64,000 nucleotides of DNA from Phocaeicola_A sp963643925 (GCA_963643925.1 CAVINS010000003.1:1-64000), one strand, 5' to 3'; shown: positions 33,554 through 42,578, counted from the stretch's first letter. The notes: generated from the letters alone by a model not told the origin. Numbers and translations are program-made.

Positions 33554-33847
33554 ATGGGAATTATTATTAAACCTCTGGTGACAGAAAAGATGACCGCAGT
33601 ATCCGATAAGTTCAACAACCGATTCGGATTTATCGTGTCTCCGGATGTGAACAAGTTGGAGATTAAGCGTGCGGTCGAGGCTATGTACAACGTAACAGTT
33701 GTAGATGTCAACACGATGAGATACTCTGGAAAGAGTAAGAGTCGTTATACGAGAGCCGGTCTTATCAAAGGAAGAACAAATGCTTACAAGAAAGCCATTG
33801 TTACTTTGAAAGAGGGCGATACTATTGATTTTTATAGTAATATTTAA
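33554..33847 (+). CDS. rplW: 50S ribosomal protein L23
   Basis: This 97-residue protein sits at the tunnel exit and contacts trigger factor and SRP. It opens IIIKPLVTEKM and has FIVSPDVNKLEIKRAVEAMY, the core of the family. It follows rplD by 2 bp. Confidence 0.98.
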   Translation: MGIIIKPLVTEKMTAVSDKFNNRFGFIVSPDVNKLEIKRAVEAMYNVTVVDVNTMRYSGKSKSRYTRAGLIKGRTNAYKKAIVTLKEGDTIDFYSNI

Positions 33848-33854
33848 ATAGAAG

Positions 33855-34673
33855 ATGGCAGTACGTAAATTTAAGCCCACAACGCCGGGGCAAAGACATA
33901 AGGTTATTGGTACTTTTGAAGAGATTACTGCATCGGTACCAGAAAAGTCTCTTATATGCGGAAAACGTTCAACAGGTGGACGTAACAATACCGGTAAGAT
34001 GACCATGCGTTACATCGGTGGCGGACATAAGAGAAAATTTAGATTTATCGATTTCAAGAGAAACAAAGACGGTGTTCCTGCAGTCGTTAAGACAATCGAA
34101 TACGATCCGAACCGTTCGGCTCGTATCGCTTTGTTGTACTATGCAGATGGCGAAAAGAGATACATCATCGCCCCTAATGGTTTACAAGTGGGAAGCACGC
34201 TTATGTCTGGAGATACAGCAGCGCCTGAGATAGGTAATGCTTTGCCTCTTCAGAACATTCCTGTCGGTACTGTGATTCACAACATTGAATTGCGTCCGGG
34301 ACAAGGTGCTGTGCTCGTAAGATCAGCTGGAAACTTTGCTCAATTGACTTCTCGTGAAGGTAACTATTGCGTTATCAAATTGCCTTCCGGAGAGTTGCGA
34401 CAAATTCTTTGCACATGTAAAGCTACTATCGGTAGCGTTGGTAACTCTGACCACGCTCTCGAAAGTTCAGGTAAGGCTGGACGCTCTCGCTGGCTTGGAC
34501 GTCGTCCTCACAACCGTGGTGTCGTTATGAACCCTGTTGATCACCCGATGGGTGGTGGTGAAGGACGTGCTTCCGGAGGTCACCCGAGATCGCGTAAGGG
34601 ATTGTATGCTAAGGGCTTGAAGACAAGAGCTCCGAAGAAACAGTCTTCTAAGTACATTATTGAGAGAAGATAG
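33855..34673 (+). CDS. rplB: 50S ribosomal protein L2
   Basis: This 272-residue primary 23S rRNA-binding protein has the usual RNA-binding domain and the C-terminal VMNPVDHPMGGGEGR motif, whose histidine has been tied to peptidyl-transferase function. The KFKPTTPGQR start and the GNRHKRKFRFIDFKR-like region (GGGHKRKFRFIDFKR here) are conserved. It follows rplW by 7 bp. Confidence 0.98.
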   Translation: MAVRKFKPTTPGQRHKVIGTFEEITASVPEKSLICGKRSTGGRNNTGKMTMRYIGGGHKRKFRFIDFKRNKDGVPAVVKTIEYDPNRSARIALLYYADGEKRYIIAPNGLQVGSTLMSGDTAAPEIGNALPLQNIPVGTVIHNIELRPGQGAVLVRSAGNFAQLTSREGNYCVIKLPSGELRQILCTCKATIGSVGNSDHALESSGKAGRSRWLGRRPHNRGVVMNPVDHPMGGGEGRASGGHPRSRKGLYAKGLKTRAPKKQSSKYIIERR

Positions 34674-34699
34674 TAGTAACAAGATTAATTGAGTAAATT

Positions 34700-34969
34700 A
34701 TGAGTCGTTCATTAAAAAAAGGTCCATATATTAACGTTAAACTGGAGAACAAGATTATTGCCATGAACGAAAGCGGCAAGAAGTCAGTCGTTAAGACTTG
34801 GGCTAGAGCTTCGATGATTTCCCCTGATTTTGTCGGGCATACAGTAGCAGTTCATAACGGAAATAAGTTCATTCCTGTTTATGTTACAGAGAATATGGTC
34901 GGACATAAGTTGGGAGAATTTGCTCCTACACGTACGTTCCGTGGCCATGCTGGTAATAAGAAAAAATAA
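34700..34969 (+). CDS. rpsS: 30S ribosomal protein S19
   Basis: This 89-residue protein of the small-subunit head starts MSRSLKKGPYI and carries WARASMISPDFVGHTVAVHNG and the LGEFAPTRTFRGH C-terminal signature. Standard length. It lies between rplB and rplV in the usual order. Confidence 0.98.
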   Translation: MSRSLKKGPYINVKLENKIIAMNESGKKSVVKTWARASMISPDFVGHTVAVHNGNKFIPVYVTENMVGHKLGEFAPTRTFRGHAGNKKK

Positions 34970-34982
34970 AAAGTAAATTATA

Positions 34983-35396
34983 ATGGGACGTAGAAAGAAA
35001 ATATCGGCTGAAAAGAGAAAAGAAGCCCTTAAAACAATGTATTTTGCAAAGTTGCAAAATGTTCCTACCTCTCCGCGTAAAATGCGCCTTGTTGCTGACA
35101 TGGTTCGCGGCATGGAGGTTAACCGAGCTCTCGGCGTTCTGAAGTTCTCCTCAAAAGAGGCTTCTGCAAGAGTAGAAAAACTATTGCGCTCCGCTATTTC
35201 CAACTGGGAACAGAAAAACGAGCGTAAGGCTGAGAACGGTGAGTTGTTTATAACAAACATTTATGTTGATTGCGGTGTTACGCTTAAACGTATGAGACCG
35301 GCTCCGCAGGGACGCGGTTTCAGAATCCGTAAACGTTCTAATCACGTTACTTTGTTTGTGGATACTAAGAATGCTAATGATAATCTAAATCAGTAA
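34983..35396 (+). CDS. rplV: 50S ribosomal protein L22
   Basis: This 137-residue tunnel protein has a basic N-terminal extension (MGRRKKISAEKRKEA) before the core SPRKMRLVADMVRGM. The beta-hairpin that reaches into the tunnel (RMRPAPQGRGFRIRKRSNH) is intact, with no insertion or deletion of the type linked with macrolide resistance. It is about 25 residues longer than the E. coli protein, mostly at the two ends. Confidence 0.98.
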   Translation: MGRRKKISAEKRKEALKTMYFAKLQNVPTSPRKMRLVADMVRGMEVNRALGVLKFSSKEASARVEKLLRSAISNWEQKNERKAENGELFITNIYVDCGVTLKRMRPAPQGRGFRIRKRSNHVTLFVDTKNANDNLNQ

Positions 35397-35399
35397 AGA

Positions 35400-36125
35400 A
35401 TGGGACAAAAAGTTAATCCGATAAGTAATCGTCTGGGAATCATTAGAGGATGGGATTCTAACTGGTATGGTGGCAAAGACTTCGGCGAAGCCTTGCTCGA
35501 AGACAGCAAAATCCGTAAATACCTTAACGCCCGTCTCGCTAAAGCTAGTGTTTCAAGAATTGTTATCGAGCGTACACTTAAACTCGTTACGATTACTGTT
35601 TGTACGGCACGTCCGGGAATTATCATCGGCAAAGGTGGTCAGGAGGTTGACAAGCTTAAAGAGGAATTGAAGAAGATTACCGACAAGGATATCCAAATAA
35701 ACATCTACGAGATTAAACGTCCTGAGTTGGATGCGGTTATCGTAGCCAACAACATCGCTCGTCAGGTTGAGGGTAAGATTGCTTATCGTCGTGCCATCAA
35801 GATGGCTGTAGCCAACACGATGCGTATGGGTGCCGAAGGTATCAAGGTTTTGATCTCTGGCCGTTTGAATGGTGCTGAAATGGCTCGTTCCGAGATGTAC
35901 AAAGAAGGTAGAACTCCGTTGCATACTTTCAGAGCTGACATTGACTATTGCCACACAGAAGCATTGACAAAAGTTGGTCTACTCGGTATCAAAGTATGGA
36001 TTTGTCGTGGTGAAGTCTACGGAAAATGCGACCTCGCTCCTAACTTTACTCAAGCTAAGGAAGGTGACCGTAGAAACAATGACCGTAACAATGTAGGTAA
36101 GAACTTCAAGAGAAAGAAAAAATAA
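35400..36125 (+). CDS. rpsC: 30S ribosomal protein S3
   Basis: This 241-residue protein lines the mRNA entry channel. It has the KH domain (about 40-110, ARPGIIIGKGG) and the C-terminal S3 domain (GRLNGAEMARSE...GIKVWICRGEVYG). The last 25 residues are basic and low complexity (RRNNDRNNVGKNFKRKKK). It starts 3 bp after rplV. Confidence 0.98.
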   Translation: MGQKVNPISNRLGIIRGWDSNWYGGKDFGEALLEDSKIRKYLNARLAKASVSRIVIERTLKLVTITVCTARPGIIIGKGGQEVDKLKEELKKITDKDIQINIYEIKRPELDAVIVANNIARQVEGKIAYRRAIKMAVANTMRMGAEGIKVLISGRLNGAEMARSEMYKEGRTPLHTFRADIDYCHTEALTKVGLLGIKVWICRGEVYGKCDLAPNFTQAKEGDRRNNDRNNVGKNFKRKKK

Positions 36126-36152
36126 TTGCTAACGAATTTGAAATTTTGAATT

Positions 36153-36587
36153 ATGTTACAACCCAAAAAAACAAAATTCAGAAGACAGCAGAAGGGTACC
36201 CAAAAAGGTAACGCACAGAGAGGCAACCAGCTGGCCTTTGGTTCATTCGGTATCAAGTCTCTTGAGACCAAATGGATTACAGGACGACAGTTGGAAGCTG
36301 CTCGTGTTGCTGTGACAAGATATATGCAACGTCAGGGACAGATTTGGATTCGAGTTTTCCCTGACAAACCGATTACCCGTAAGCCTGCTGATGTACGTAT
36401 GGGTAAAGGTAAAGGTAATCCCGAAGGCTTCGTAGCACCTGTAACCCCAGGTCGCGTGCTCATTGAAGCTGAAGGTGTCTCATACGAAATTGCCAAGGAG
36501 GCTTTGCGTTTGGCTGCCCAAAAACTCCCTGTTACAACAAAGTTTATTGTTAGACGTGATTATGACGCACAAAATCAAAATGTTTAA
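36153..36587 (+). CDS. rplP: 50S ribosomal protein L16
   Basis: This 144-residue protein organises the tRNA-binding region of the large subunit. The MLQPKKTKFRRQQKG start, the ITGRQLEAARVA segment and the MGKGKGNPEGFVAPVTPGR loop are all conserved. It sits between rpsC and rpmC. Confidence 0.98.
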   Translation: MLQPKKTKFRRQQKGTQKGNAQRGNQLAFGSFGIKSLETKWITGRQLEAARVAVTRYMQRQGQIWIRVFPDKPITRKPADVRMGKGKGNPEGFVAPVTPGRVLIEAEGVSYEIAKEALRLAAQKLPVTTKFIVRRDYDAQNQNV

Positions 36588-36589
36588 TT

Positions 36590-36784
36590 ATGAAGATCGC
36601 AGAAATTAGAGAAATACAGACAGCGGAATTGGCTGAAAGAGTTGAAACTGAAATAGCCAATTACAATCAGATGGTTCTGAACCATTCTATCTCTCCGTTG
36701 GAGAATCCTGCGCAAATCAAGAAATTACGCAGAACGATTGCGCGTATGAAAACAGAATTACGTCAGAGAGAACTTAACAAATAA
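36590..36784 (+). CDS. rpmC: 50S ribosomal protein L29
   Basis: A 64-residue two-helix protein near the tunnel exit: MKIAEIREIQTAELAERVE forms the first helix and ENPAQIKKLRRTIARMKTELRQRE the second. It starts 2 bp after rplP and ends 2 bp before the first ATG of rpsQ. Confidence 0.97.
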   Translation: MKIAEIREIQTAELAERVETEIANYNQMVLNHSISPLENPAQIKKLRRTIARMKTELRQRELNK

Positions 36785-36795
36785 TAATGGTCGTA

Positions 36796-37053
36796 ATGGA
36801 AGTCAGAAATTTAAGAAAAGAAAGAACGGGTGTTGTCGTGAGCAATAAAATGGATAAGACCATTACTGTTGCTGCCAAGTTCAAGGAGAAACACCCTATT
36901 TATGGTAAGTTCGTTAGTAAGACGAAGAAATACCACGCTCATGACGAAAAGAATGAATGTAATCCTGGAGATACTGTTCGTATCATGGAAACGCGTCCTT
37001 TGAGCAAGACAAAGAGATGGAGATTGGTTGAAATTGTAGAAAGAGCTAAATAA
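36796..37053 (+). CDS. rpsQ: 30S ribosomal protein S17
   Basis: An 85-residue OB-fold protein that binds 16S rRNA: RNLRKERTGVVVSNKMDKTI at the start and the KYHAHDEKNECNPGD strand follow the family. I choose the ATG at 36796 (MEVRNLRKER); an in-frame ATG at 36787 would add three residues and cannot be excluded. Confidence 0.96.
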   Translation: MEVRNLRKERTGVVVSNKMDKTITVAAKFKEKHPIYGKFVSKTKKYHAHDEKNECNPGDTVRIMETRPLSKTKRWRLVEIVERAK

Positions 37054-37055
37054 TT

Positions 37056-37421
37056 ATGATACAAACAGAATCCAGACTTACAGTATGTGACAACAGTGGC
37101 GCCAAAGAGGCTCTTTGCATCCGCGTGTTAGGCGGTACAAAGAGACGTTATGCCTCTGTTGGGGATGTTATCGTTGTCTCTATTAAGAGCGTTATCCCAT
37201 CCAGTGATATTAAAAAAGGTGCGGTATCAAAGGCCTTGATTGTACGTACGAAGAAGGAAATCCGTCGTGCTGACGGCTCTTATATTCGATTTGATGATAA
37301 TGCTTGCGTATTGCTGAACAACGCAGGCGAGATTAGAGGAAGTCGTATTTTTGGACCTGTAGCTAGAGAGTTGCGTGCTGCTAACATGAAAGTGGTTTCA
37401 CTTGCACCTGAAGTACTTTAA
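37056..37421 (+). CDS. rplN: 50S ribosomal protein L14
   Basis: This 121-residue protein lies at the subunit interface. It begins MIQTESRLTVCDNSGAKEALCI and ends with GSRIFGPVARELR...VVSLAPEVL, the L14 signatures. It opens the spc part of the cluster, 2 bp after rpsQ. Confidence 0.98.
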   Translation: MIQTESRLTVCDNSGAKEALCIRVLGGTKRRYASVGDVIVVSIKSVIPSSDIKKGAVSKALIVRTKKEIRRADGSYIRFDDNACVLLNNAGEIRGSRIFGPVARELRAANMKVVSLAPEVL

Positions 37422-37441
37422 TTTTTTTAAGGATTTAAGTA

Positions 37442-37765
37442 ATGAGTAAGTTACATATTAAAAAAGGCGATACAGTTTATATCAACGCTGGCGACGACAA
37501 AGGCAAACAGGGCCGTGTGTTGAAGGTTTTCGTCAAAGAACAGAAGGCTTTGGTAGAAGGCTATAACATGGTCTCTAAGAGCGTAAAGCCCAATGCGAAG
37601 AATCCTCAAGGTGGTATTGTGAAGCAGGAAGCTCCTATCCACATCTCTAACTTGAGCTTGATTGACCCTAAGTCAGGTAAACCCACTCGCGTTGGCCGTA
37701 GAGAAAGTGCTGATGGAAGAACATTTGTTCGTTATGCTAAAAAATCAGGAGAGGAGATTAAGTAA
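37442..37765 (+). CDS. rplX: 50S ribosomal protein L24
   Basis: This 107-residue protein starts large-subunit assembly. The KOW motif is GDTVYINAGDDKGKQGRVLKV (read as KKGDTVYI and DDKGKQGRVLKV), then GGIVKQEAPIHISNL and a C-terminal tail. Its TAA overlaps the rplE ATG by one base. Confidence 0.98.
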   Translation: MSKLHIKKGDTVYINAGDDKGKQGRVLKVFVKEQKALVEGYNMVSKSVKPNAKNPQGGIVKQEAPIHISNLSLIDPKSGKPTRVGRRESADGRTFVRYAKKSGEEIK

Positions 37766-38322
37766 TGAGTAATACTGCAAGCCTTAAGAAAGAGTATGCA
37801 GAGCGTATCGCTCCTGCATTGCAAAAACAATTTCAGTATTCTTCTTCTATGCAGATTCCTGCCCTCAAAAAGATTGTGATCAATCAAGGTTTGGGTATGG
37901 CTGTTGCCGACAAGAAGATTATCGAAGTTGCCATCAATGAGATGACCACAATTACTGGTCAGAAAGCTGTTGCCACAATTTCTCGCAAAGATATTGCAAA
38001 CTTCAAGTTGCGTAAAAAAATGCCTATTGGCGTTATGGTTACTTTGCGTAGAGAAAGAATGTACGAGTTCCTTGAGAAGTTGGTTCGCGTGGCTTTGCCC
38101 CGTATCCGAGATTTCAAGGGTATTGAGAGCAAATTCGACGGTAGAGGTAATTATACCTTGGGTATCCAAGAGCAAATCATCTTCCCCGAAATCAACATCG
38201 ATAGCATCACGAAGATTTTGGGTATGAACATCACTTTCGTTACTTCTGCACAGACAGATGAAGAAGGTTATGCTTTGCTGAAAGAATTCGGTTTACCTTT
38301 TAAAAACGCTAAAAAAGACTAG
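37765..38322 (+). CDS. rplE: 50S ribosomal protein L5
   Basis: This 185-residue protein binds 5S rRNA and contacts the P-site tRNA. The core shows PALKKIVINQGLG, KLRKKMPIGVMVTLR and the GRGNYTLGIQEQIIFPEI segment. It shares a TAATG junction with rplX. Confidence 0.98.
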   Translation: MSNTASLKKEYAERIAPALQKQFQYSSSMQIPALKKIVINQGLGMAVADKKIIEVAINEMTTITGQKAVATISRKDIANFKLRKKMPIGVMVTLRRERMYEFLEKLVRVALPRIRDFKGIESKFDGRGNYTLGIQEQIIFPEINIDSITKILGMNITFVTSAQTDEEGYALLKEFGLPFKNAKKD

Positions 38323-38324
38323 TT

Positions 38325-38624
38325 ATGGCAAAAGAATCGATGAAGGCTCGCGAAATTAGACGAGCTAAACTTGTAGCCAAATATGCAGCTAAGCGTGCAG
38401 AGCTGAAGAAGATTGTAAACACTGGAGAACCTGCAGAGGCTTACGAAGCCGCTCAGAAATTGCAGGACTTGCCTAAGAATTCCAATCCGATTCGTCTGCA
38501 TAACCGTTGTAAGCTGACCGGTCGTCCAAGAGGATACATCCGCCAGTTTGGTATTTCAAGAATCCAGTTCAGGGAGATGGCTTCTAATGGTTTGATTCCT
38601 GGAGTTAAAAAAGCAAGTTGGTAA
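38325..38624 (+). CDS. rpsN: 30S ribosomal protein S14 (long, zinc-free form)
   Basis: This 99-residue protein is the long S14 type. The C-terminal RCKLTGRPRGYIRQFGISR segment has only one cysteine, so the four-cysteine zinc site of the short form is absent. It follows rplE by 2 bp. Confidence 0.97.
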   Translation: MAKESMKAREIRRAKLVAKYAAKRAELKKIVNTGEPAEAYEAAQKLQDLPKNSNPIRLHNRCKLTGRPRGYIRQFGISRIQFREMASNGLIPGVKKASW

Positions 38625-38672
38625 TTTTTAGTTTAAATATTGTCAGGATAGACCTGATTAATTTAATTTTTT

Positions 38673-39068
38673 ATGACAGATCCAATAGCAGATTATTTGA
38701 CGAGGTTGAGAAACGCCATCAGTGCTAAGCACAGAGTTGTTGAAATTCCTGCCTCAAATCTTAAAAAGGAGATTACAAAGATCCTTTTTGAAAAAGGTTA
38801 CATCCTTAACTACAAGTTTGTAGAAGATGGTCCTCAAGGTTCTATTAAAGTAGCTTTGAAGTATGATCCCGTTAATAAAGTTAACGCGATCAAGAAGTTA
38901 GAAAGGGTATCCTCTCCGGGTTTGCGTAGGTACACCGGTTACAAGGATATGCCGAGAGTGATTAACGGATTAGGTATTGCCATTATATCTACTTCCAAAG
39001 GTGTTATGACTGACAAGGAAGCCGCTACTCTCAAGATTGGTGGTGAAGTTCTTTGCTACGTATATTAA
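38673..39068 (+). CDS. rpsH: 30S ribosomal protein S8
   Basis: This 131-residue primary 16S rRNA-binding protein has the TDPIADYLTRLRNA start and the C-terminal GLGIAIISTSKGVMTDKEA motif with GGEVLCYVY at the end. In E. coli S8 represses the spc operon; no such site was recognised here. It follows rpsN by 48 bp. Confidence 0.98.
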   Translation: MTDPIADYLTRLRNAISAKHRVVEIPASNLKKEITKILFEKGYILNYKFVEDGPQGSIKVALKYDPVNKVNAIKKLERVSSPGLRRYTGYKDMPRVINGLGIAIISTSKGVMTDKEAATLKIGGEVLCYVY

Positions 39069-39083
39069 TAGGAGGATTTATCT

Positions 39084-39653
39084 ATGTCTAGAATTGGAAA
39101 ATTACCTGTTGCTATCCCTAGTGGTGTAACAGTTACTTTTAAGGATGATAAGGTCACAGTTAAAGGACCTAAAGGCGAGTTGAGCCAATATGTAAATCCG
39201 GCTATCAATGTAGCTATCGAGGATGGTCATATCGCTTTCTCAGAAAACGAGGAGACTATGGTTGACGACCCCAAGCAGAGACATGCTTACCATGGCTTGT
39301 ACCGTGCTTTGGTTCACAATATGGTTGTAGGTGTTTCTGAAGGTTACAAGAAAGAGCTCGAACTTGTCGGTGTAGGTTATCGTGCCTCAAATACCGGTAA
39401 CTTGCTTGAACTTTCTTTGGGTTACACTCATGCAATTTTCTTGCAGTTGCCTCCTGAAGTTAAAGTTGAGACCAAATCTGAAAGAAATAAGAATCCTCTT
39501 ATTATCTTGGAATCTTGCGACAAACAATTGCTTGGTTTAGTTTGCGCCAAGATACGTTCTTTCCGTATGCCTGAGCCTTACAAAGGAAAAGGTATTAAAT
39601 TTGTTGGTGAGGAAATCCGCAGAAAGTCGGGTAAGTCAGCAGGTGCTAAGTAA
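39084..39653 (+). CDS. rplF: 50S ribosomal protein L6
   Basis: This 189-residue protein consists of two related domains near the factor-binding site. It begins MSRIGKLPVAIPSGV and ends with the PEPYKGKGIKFVGEEIRRKSGKSA signature (PEPYKGKGIKF and RRKSGKSAGAK). The gene follows rpsH by 15 bp. Confidence 0.98.
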   Translation: MSRIGKLPVAIPSGVTVTFKDDKVTVKGPKGELSQYVNPAINVAIEDGHIAFSENEETMVDDPKQRHAYHGLYRALVHNMVVGVSEGYKKELELVGVGYRASNTGNLLELSLGYTHAIFLQLPPEVKVETKSERNKNPLIILESCDKQLLGLVCAKIRSFRMPEPYKGKGIKFVGEEIRRKSGKSAGAK

Positions 39654-39674
39654 TTTACATAAAATTGTATTATC

Positions 39675-40016
39675 ATGACAACAAAAATAGAAAGACGAAT
39701 CAAGATTAAATATAGAGTTCGGAATAAAATTTCTGGAACTGCTGAACGTCCTCGTATGTCGGTTTTCAGAAGCAACAAGCAGATTTACGTTCAATTGATT
39801 GACGATTTGAGTGGTACAACTAAGGCTGCTGCTTCTTCTCTTGGTATGGAGACCATGCCTAAGAAAGAGCAGGCTGCTAAAGTCGGTGAGTTGATTGCCA
39901 AGAAAGCTCAAGAGGTAGGTATCACCAGTGTCGTTTTTGACCGTAACGGTTACTTGTATCACGGGAGAGTTAAAGAAGTGGCTGATGCTGCTCGTAACGG
40001 TGGACTTAAATTTTGA
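39675..40016 (+). CDS. rplR: 50S ribosomal protein L18
   Basis: This 113-residue 5S rRNA-binding protein shows RPRMSVFRSNKQIYVQLIDD and the C-terminal FDRNGYLYHGRVKEVADAARNGGLKF (read as FDRNGYLYHGRV and ADAARNGGL). It lies between rplF and rpsE with short gaps. Confidence 0.98.
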   Translation: MTTKIERRIKIKYRVRNKISGTAERPRMSVFRSNKQIYVQLIDDLSGTTKAAASSLGMETMPKKEQAAKVGELIAKKAQEVGITSVVFDRNGYLYHGRVKEVADAARNGGLKF

Positions 40017-40022
40017 TAAATT

Positions 40023-40538
40023 ATGGCAGTTAATAATAAAGTTAAGATATCTAACGATATCGAATTGAAAGATAGACTGGTTGCCATTAATCGTGTTACC
40101 AAAGTTACAAAAGGTGGTCGTACATTCAGTTTTTCCGCTATCGTTGTAGTAGGTAATGAGGATGGTATTATCGGTTGGGGACTTGGAAAAGCAAGTGAGG
40201 TTACTGCTGCTATCGCCAAGGGCGTTGAGGCTGCGAAGAAGAACCTTACTCGCGTTCCTGTTCTGAAGGGAACTGTGCCTCACGAACAAGAGGCTAGCTT
40301 TGGTGGTGCAAAGGTATTCATCAAGCCTGCTTCTCATGGTACTGGCGTTGTAGCCGGTGGTGCCATGCGTGCCGTACTCGAGAGCGTAGGAATAACGGAC
40401 GTGCTGGCCAAGTCAAAAGGTTCTTCGAACCCCCACAACTTGGTAAAGGCTACCATTCTTGCACTCGGCGAGATGAGAGACGCTAGAACGATTGCTCAGA
40501 ACAGAGGAATCAGTATGGAAAAAGTATTTAGAGGATAA
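40023..40538 (+). CDS. rpsE: 30S ribosomal protein S5
   Basis: This 171-residue protein affects translational accuracy. The dsRNA-binding-like N-terminal half has VTKVTKGGRTFSFSAIVVVGN and the C-terminal half KPASHGTGVVAGGAMRAVLE. The loop usually altered in spectinomycin resistance (near TKGGR) looks normal. Confidence 0.98.
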   Translation: MAVNNKVKISNDIELKDRLVAINRVTKVTKGGRTFSFSAIVVVGNEDGIIGWGLGKASEVTAAIAKGVEAAKKNLTRVPVLKGTVPHEQEASFGGAKVFIKPASHGTGVVAGGAMRAVLESVGITDVLAKSKGSSNPHNLVKATILALGEMRDARTIAQNRGISMEKVFRG

Positions 40539-40547
40539 GGAGGTTTT

Positions 40548-40738
40548 ATGTCTACTATAAAGATTAAACAAACGAAAAGCAGAATTGGTGCTCCTAAGGA
40601 TCNNNNNNNNNNGATCAGAAAAGAACTCTTGACGCACTTGGCCTTCGTAAGATGAATCGTGTGGTTGAACGTGAAGCAACCCCTTCTGTTCTGGGAATGG
40701 TAGAGAAGGTTAAACACTTGGTTACCGTTATTGAGTAA
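40548..40738 (+). CDS. rpmD: 50S ribosomal protein L30, interrupted by an assembly gap
   Basis: The reading frame STIKIKQTKSRIGAPKD stops at 10 Ns (40603-40612) and resumes as DQKRTLDALGLRKMNRVV through to IE at a TAA (40736-40738). The tetramer GATC occurs on both sides of the Ns. Removing the Ns and one GATC (14 bases) restores one continuous 58-residue L30 of normal length. So the gene is most likely intact, and the Ns are a scaffold join between two contigs that overlap by 4 bases. Confidence 0.93.
40603..40612. other. Assembly gap (10 Ns)
   Basis: Ten Ns lie inside rpmD, flanked on both sides by GATC. The number of Ns is a placeholder and not a measured length. Confidence 0.98.
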
Positions 40739-40765
40739 TTATTAATCTTAAAATTAAGTTTCAGT

Positions 40766-41212
40766 ATGAAATTACATAATTTACAACCGGCTTTAGGTTC
40801 TGTACGCACACGTAAGAGAATCGGACGTGGTCCGGGTTCTGGCATGGGTGGTACTTCTACCAGAGGTCACAAAGGTGCAAAGCAAAGATCTGGTTATTCA
40901 AATAAGATTGGTTTTGAAGGCGGACAGATGCCGTTGCAACGTCGTGTTCCGAAATTTGGTTTCAAGAACATCAACCGTGTTGAGTACAAGGCTGTGAACT
41001 TGGATACCATTCAAACATTGGCTACTGATAAGAATCTCTCAAAGATTTCTTTGAACGATCTTATTGAAGCAGGTTTTGTTTCTTCTAAACAGTTGGTTAA
41101 AGTTTTAGGTAACGGGAAATTGACTGCGAAGCTCGATATTGAAGCCAATGCTTTTTCTAAGAGTGCAATTGCAGCGATTGAAGCTGTTGGTGGTAATGCT
41201 ATAAAACTTTAA
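40766..41212 (+). CDS. rplO: 50S ribosomal protein L15
   Basis: This 148-residue protein has the glycine-rich, basic N-terminal extension (RKRIGRGPGSGMGGTSTRGHKGAKQRSG, seen as IGRGPGSGMGG and GHKGAKQRSG) that threads into 23S rRNA, and the C-terminal globular domain. It ends 4 bp before secY, the classic spc order. Confidence 0.98.
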   Translation: MKLHNLQPALGSVRTRKRIGRGPGSGMGGTSTRGHKGAKQRSGYSNKIGFEGGQMPLQRRVPKFGFKNINRVEYKAVNLDTIQTLATDKNLSKISLNDLIEAGFVSSKQLVKVLGNGKLTAKLDIEANAFSKSAIAAIEAVGGNAIKL

Positions 41213-41216
41213 TTCA

Positions 41217-42563
41217 ATGAGAAAATCTATTGAAACATTAAAGAATATATGGAAGATTAAGGATCTGAGAGATCGGATCCTTATCACTGTGTTGTTTGTT
41301 GCAATCTACAGATTCGGTACATACATCGTACTTCCGGGTATCAATCCGAATATGCTGACTAAGTTGCACGAGCAGACAAGTGAAGGACTTTTGGCTTTGC
41401 TGAACATGTTCTCAGGTGGAGCTTTTTCCAATGCGTCTATCTTTGCATTGGGTATCATGCCCTACATCTCAGCTTCCATTGTCATACAGCTTTTGGCTAT
41501 TGCAGTGCCCTATTTCCAGAAGTTACAGCGTGAGGGTGAGAGCGGACGTAGAAAGATCAATCAATACACCCGCTATCTGACAATTGCAATATTGTTGTTC
41601 CAGGCACCTTCATACTTGATTAACTTGAAGGCTCAGGCTGGACCGTCATTGAATGCTTCATTAGATTGGACATTGTTTATGATCACTTCGACCATCATTT
41701 TGGCTGCTGGAAGTATGTTCATTCTTTGGCTCGGTGAACGTATCACGGATAAGGGTATCGGTAACGGTATCTCCTTCATCATCTTGGTAGGTATCATCGC
41801 TCGCCTTCCGCAATCTTTAACCCAAGAGTTTATCTCGAGAATGGCATCTCCTGGTGCAGGTGGTGTCGTGATGTTTATCTTCGAGATTATCTTCTTGCTG
41901 TTCGTCATTGCTGCCGCTATCCTGCTAGTTCAGGGAACCCGCAAGATTCCTGTGCAGTATGCGAAGAAGATTGTAGGCAACAAGCAATATGGTGGAGCTC
42001 GTCAGTACATTCCTTTGAAAGTGAATGCCGCTAACGTGATGCCTATCATCTTCGCTCAAGCTATCATGTTCATACCTCTTACATTTATCGGTTTTTCAAA
42101 TGCTGAAAATGCGAATGGCTTCCTCCGTTCATTGGTTGACCATACAAGTTTCGGGTATAATGTAATCTTCGCGATTCTCATTATCGTGTTCACTTACTTC
42201 TATACTGCTATTACTATCAATCCCAACCAGATGGCTGAGGACATGAAACGTAATAACGGATTCATACCTGGAATTAAACCAGGAAAGAACACCGCTGAGT
42301 ATATCGATGCTATTATGTCTCGTATCACTCTTCCCGGTTCTCTCTTCTTGGCTGTTATCGCCATCCTCCCTGCTTTTGCAGGTGTCTTCGGAGTGAAGAC
42401 TGAGTTTGCCCAGTTCTTTGGAGGAACATCTTTGTTGATTCTTGTGGGTGTTGTATTGGATACATTACAACAGGTAGAAAGTCATCTGTTGATGAGACAC
42501 TATGACGGTCTGCTCCAGTCCGGAAGGATCAGAGGGCGTTCTGCAAATGTTGCTGCGTACTAA
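41217..42563 (+). CDS. secY: Protein translocase subunit SecY
   Basis: This 448-residue inner-membrane protein forms the Sec channel. It has ten predicted hydrophobic segments, the GIMPYISASIVIQLL plug-region motif, and the cytoplasmic loop between helices 8 and 9 (ADDMKRN-type, here AEDMKRNNGFIPGIKPG). It lies in the usual place after rplO and before map. Confidence 0.98.
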   Translation: MRKSIETLKNIWKIKDLRDRILITVLFVAIYRFGTYIVLPGINPNMLTKLHEQTSEGLLALLNMFSGGAFSNASIFALGIMPYISASIVIQLLAIAVPYFQKLQREGESGRRKINQYTRYLTIAILLFQAPSYLINLKAQAGPSLNASLDWTLFMITSTIILAAGSMFILWLGERITDKGIGNGISFIILVGIIARLPQSLTQEFISRMASPGAGGVVMFIFEIIFLLFVIAAAILLVQGTRKIPVQYAKKIVGNKQYGGARQYIPLKVNAANVMPIIFAQAIMFIPLTFIGFSNAENANGFLRSLVDHTSFGYNVIFAILIIVFTYFYTAITINPNQMAEDMKRNNGFIPGIKPGKNTAEYIDAIMSRITLPGSLFLAVIAILPAFAGVFGVKTEFAQFFGGTSLLILVGVVLDTLQQVESHLLMRHYDGLLQSGRIRGRSANVAAY

Positions 42564-42578
42564 TAGTTTTATATACTA

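Noticed and set aside
40548..40738. rpmD as a broken gene
   Set aside because: The Ns with duplicated GATC explain the disruption fully.
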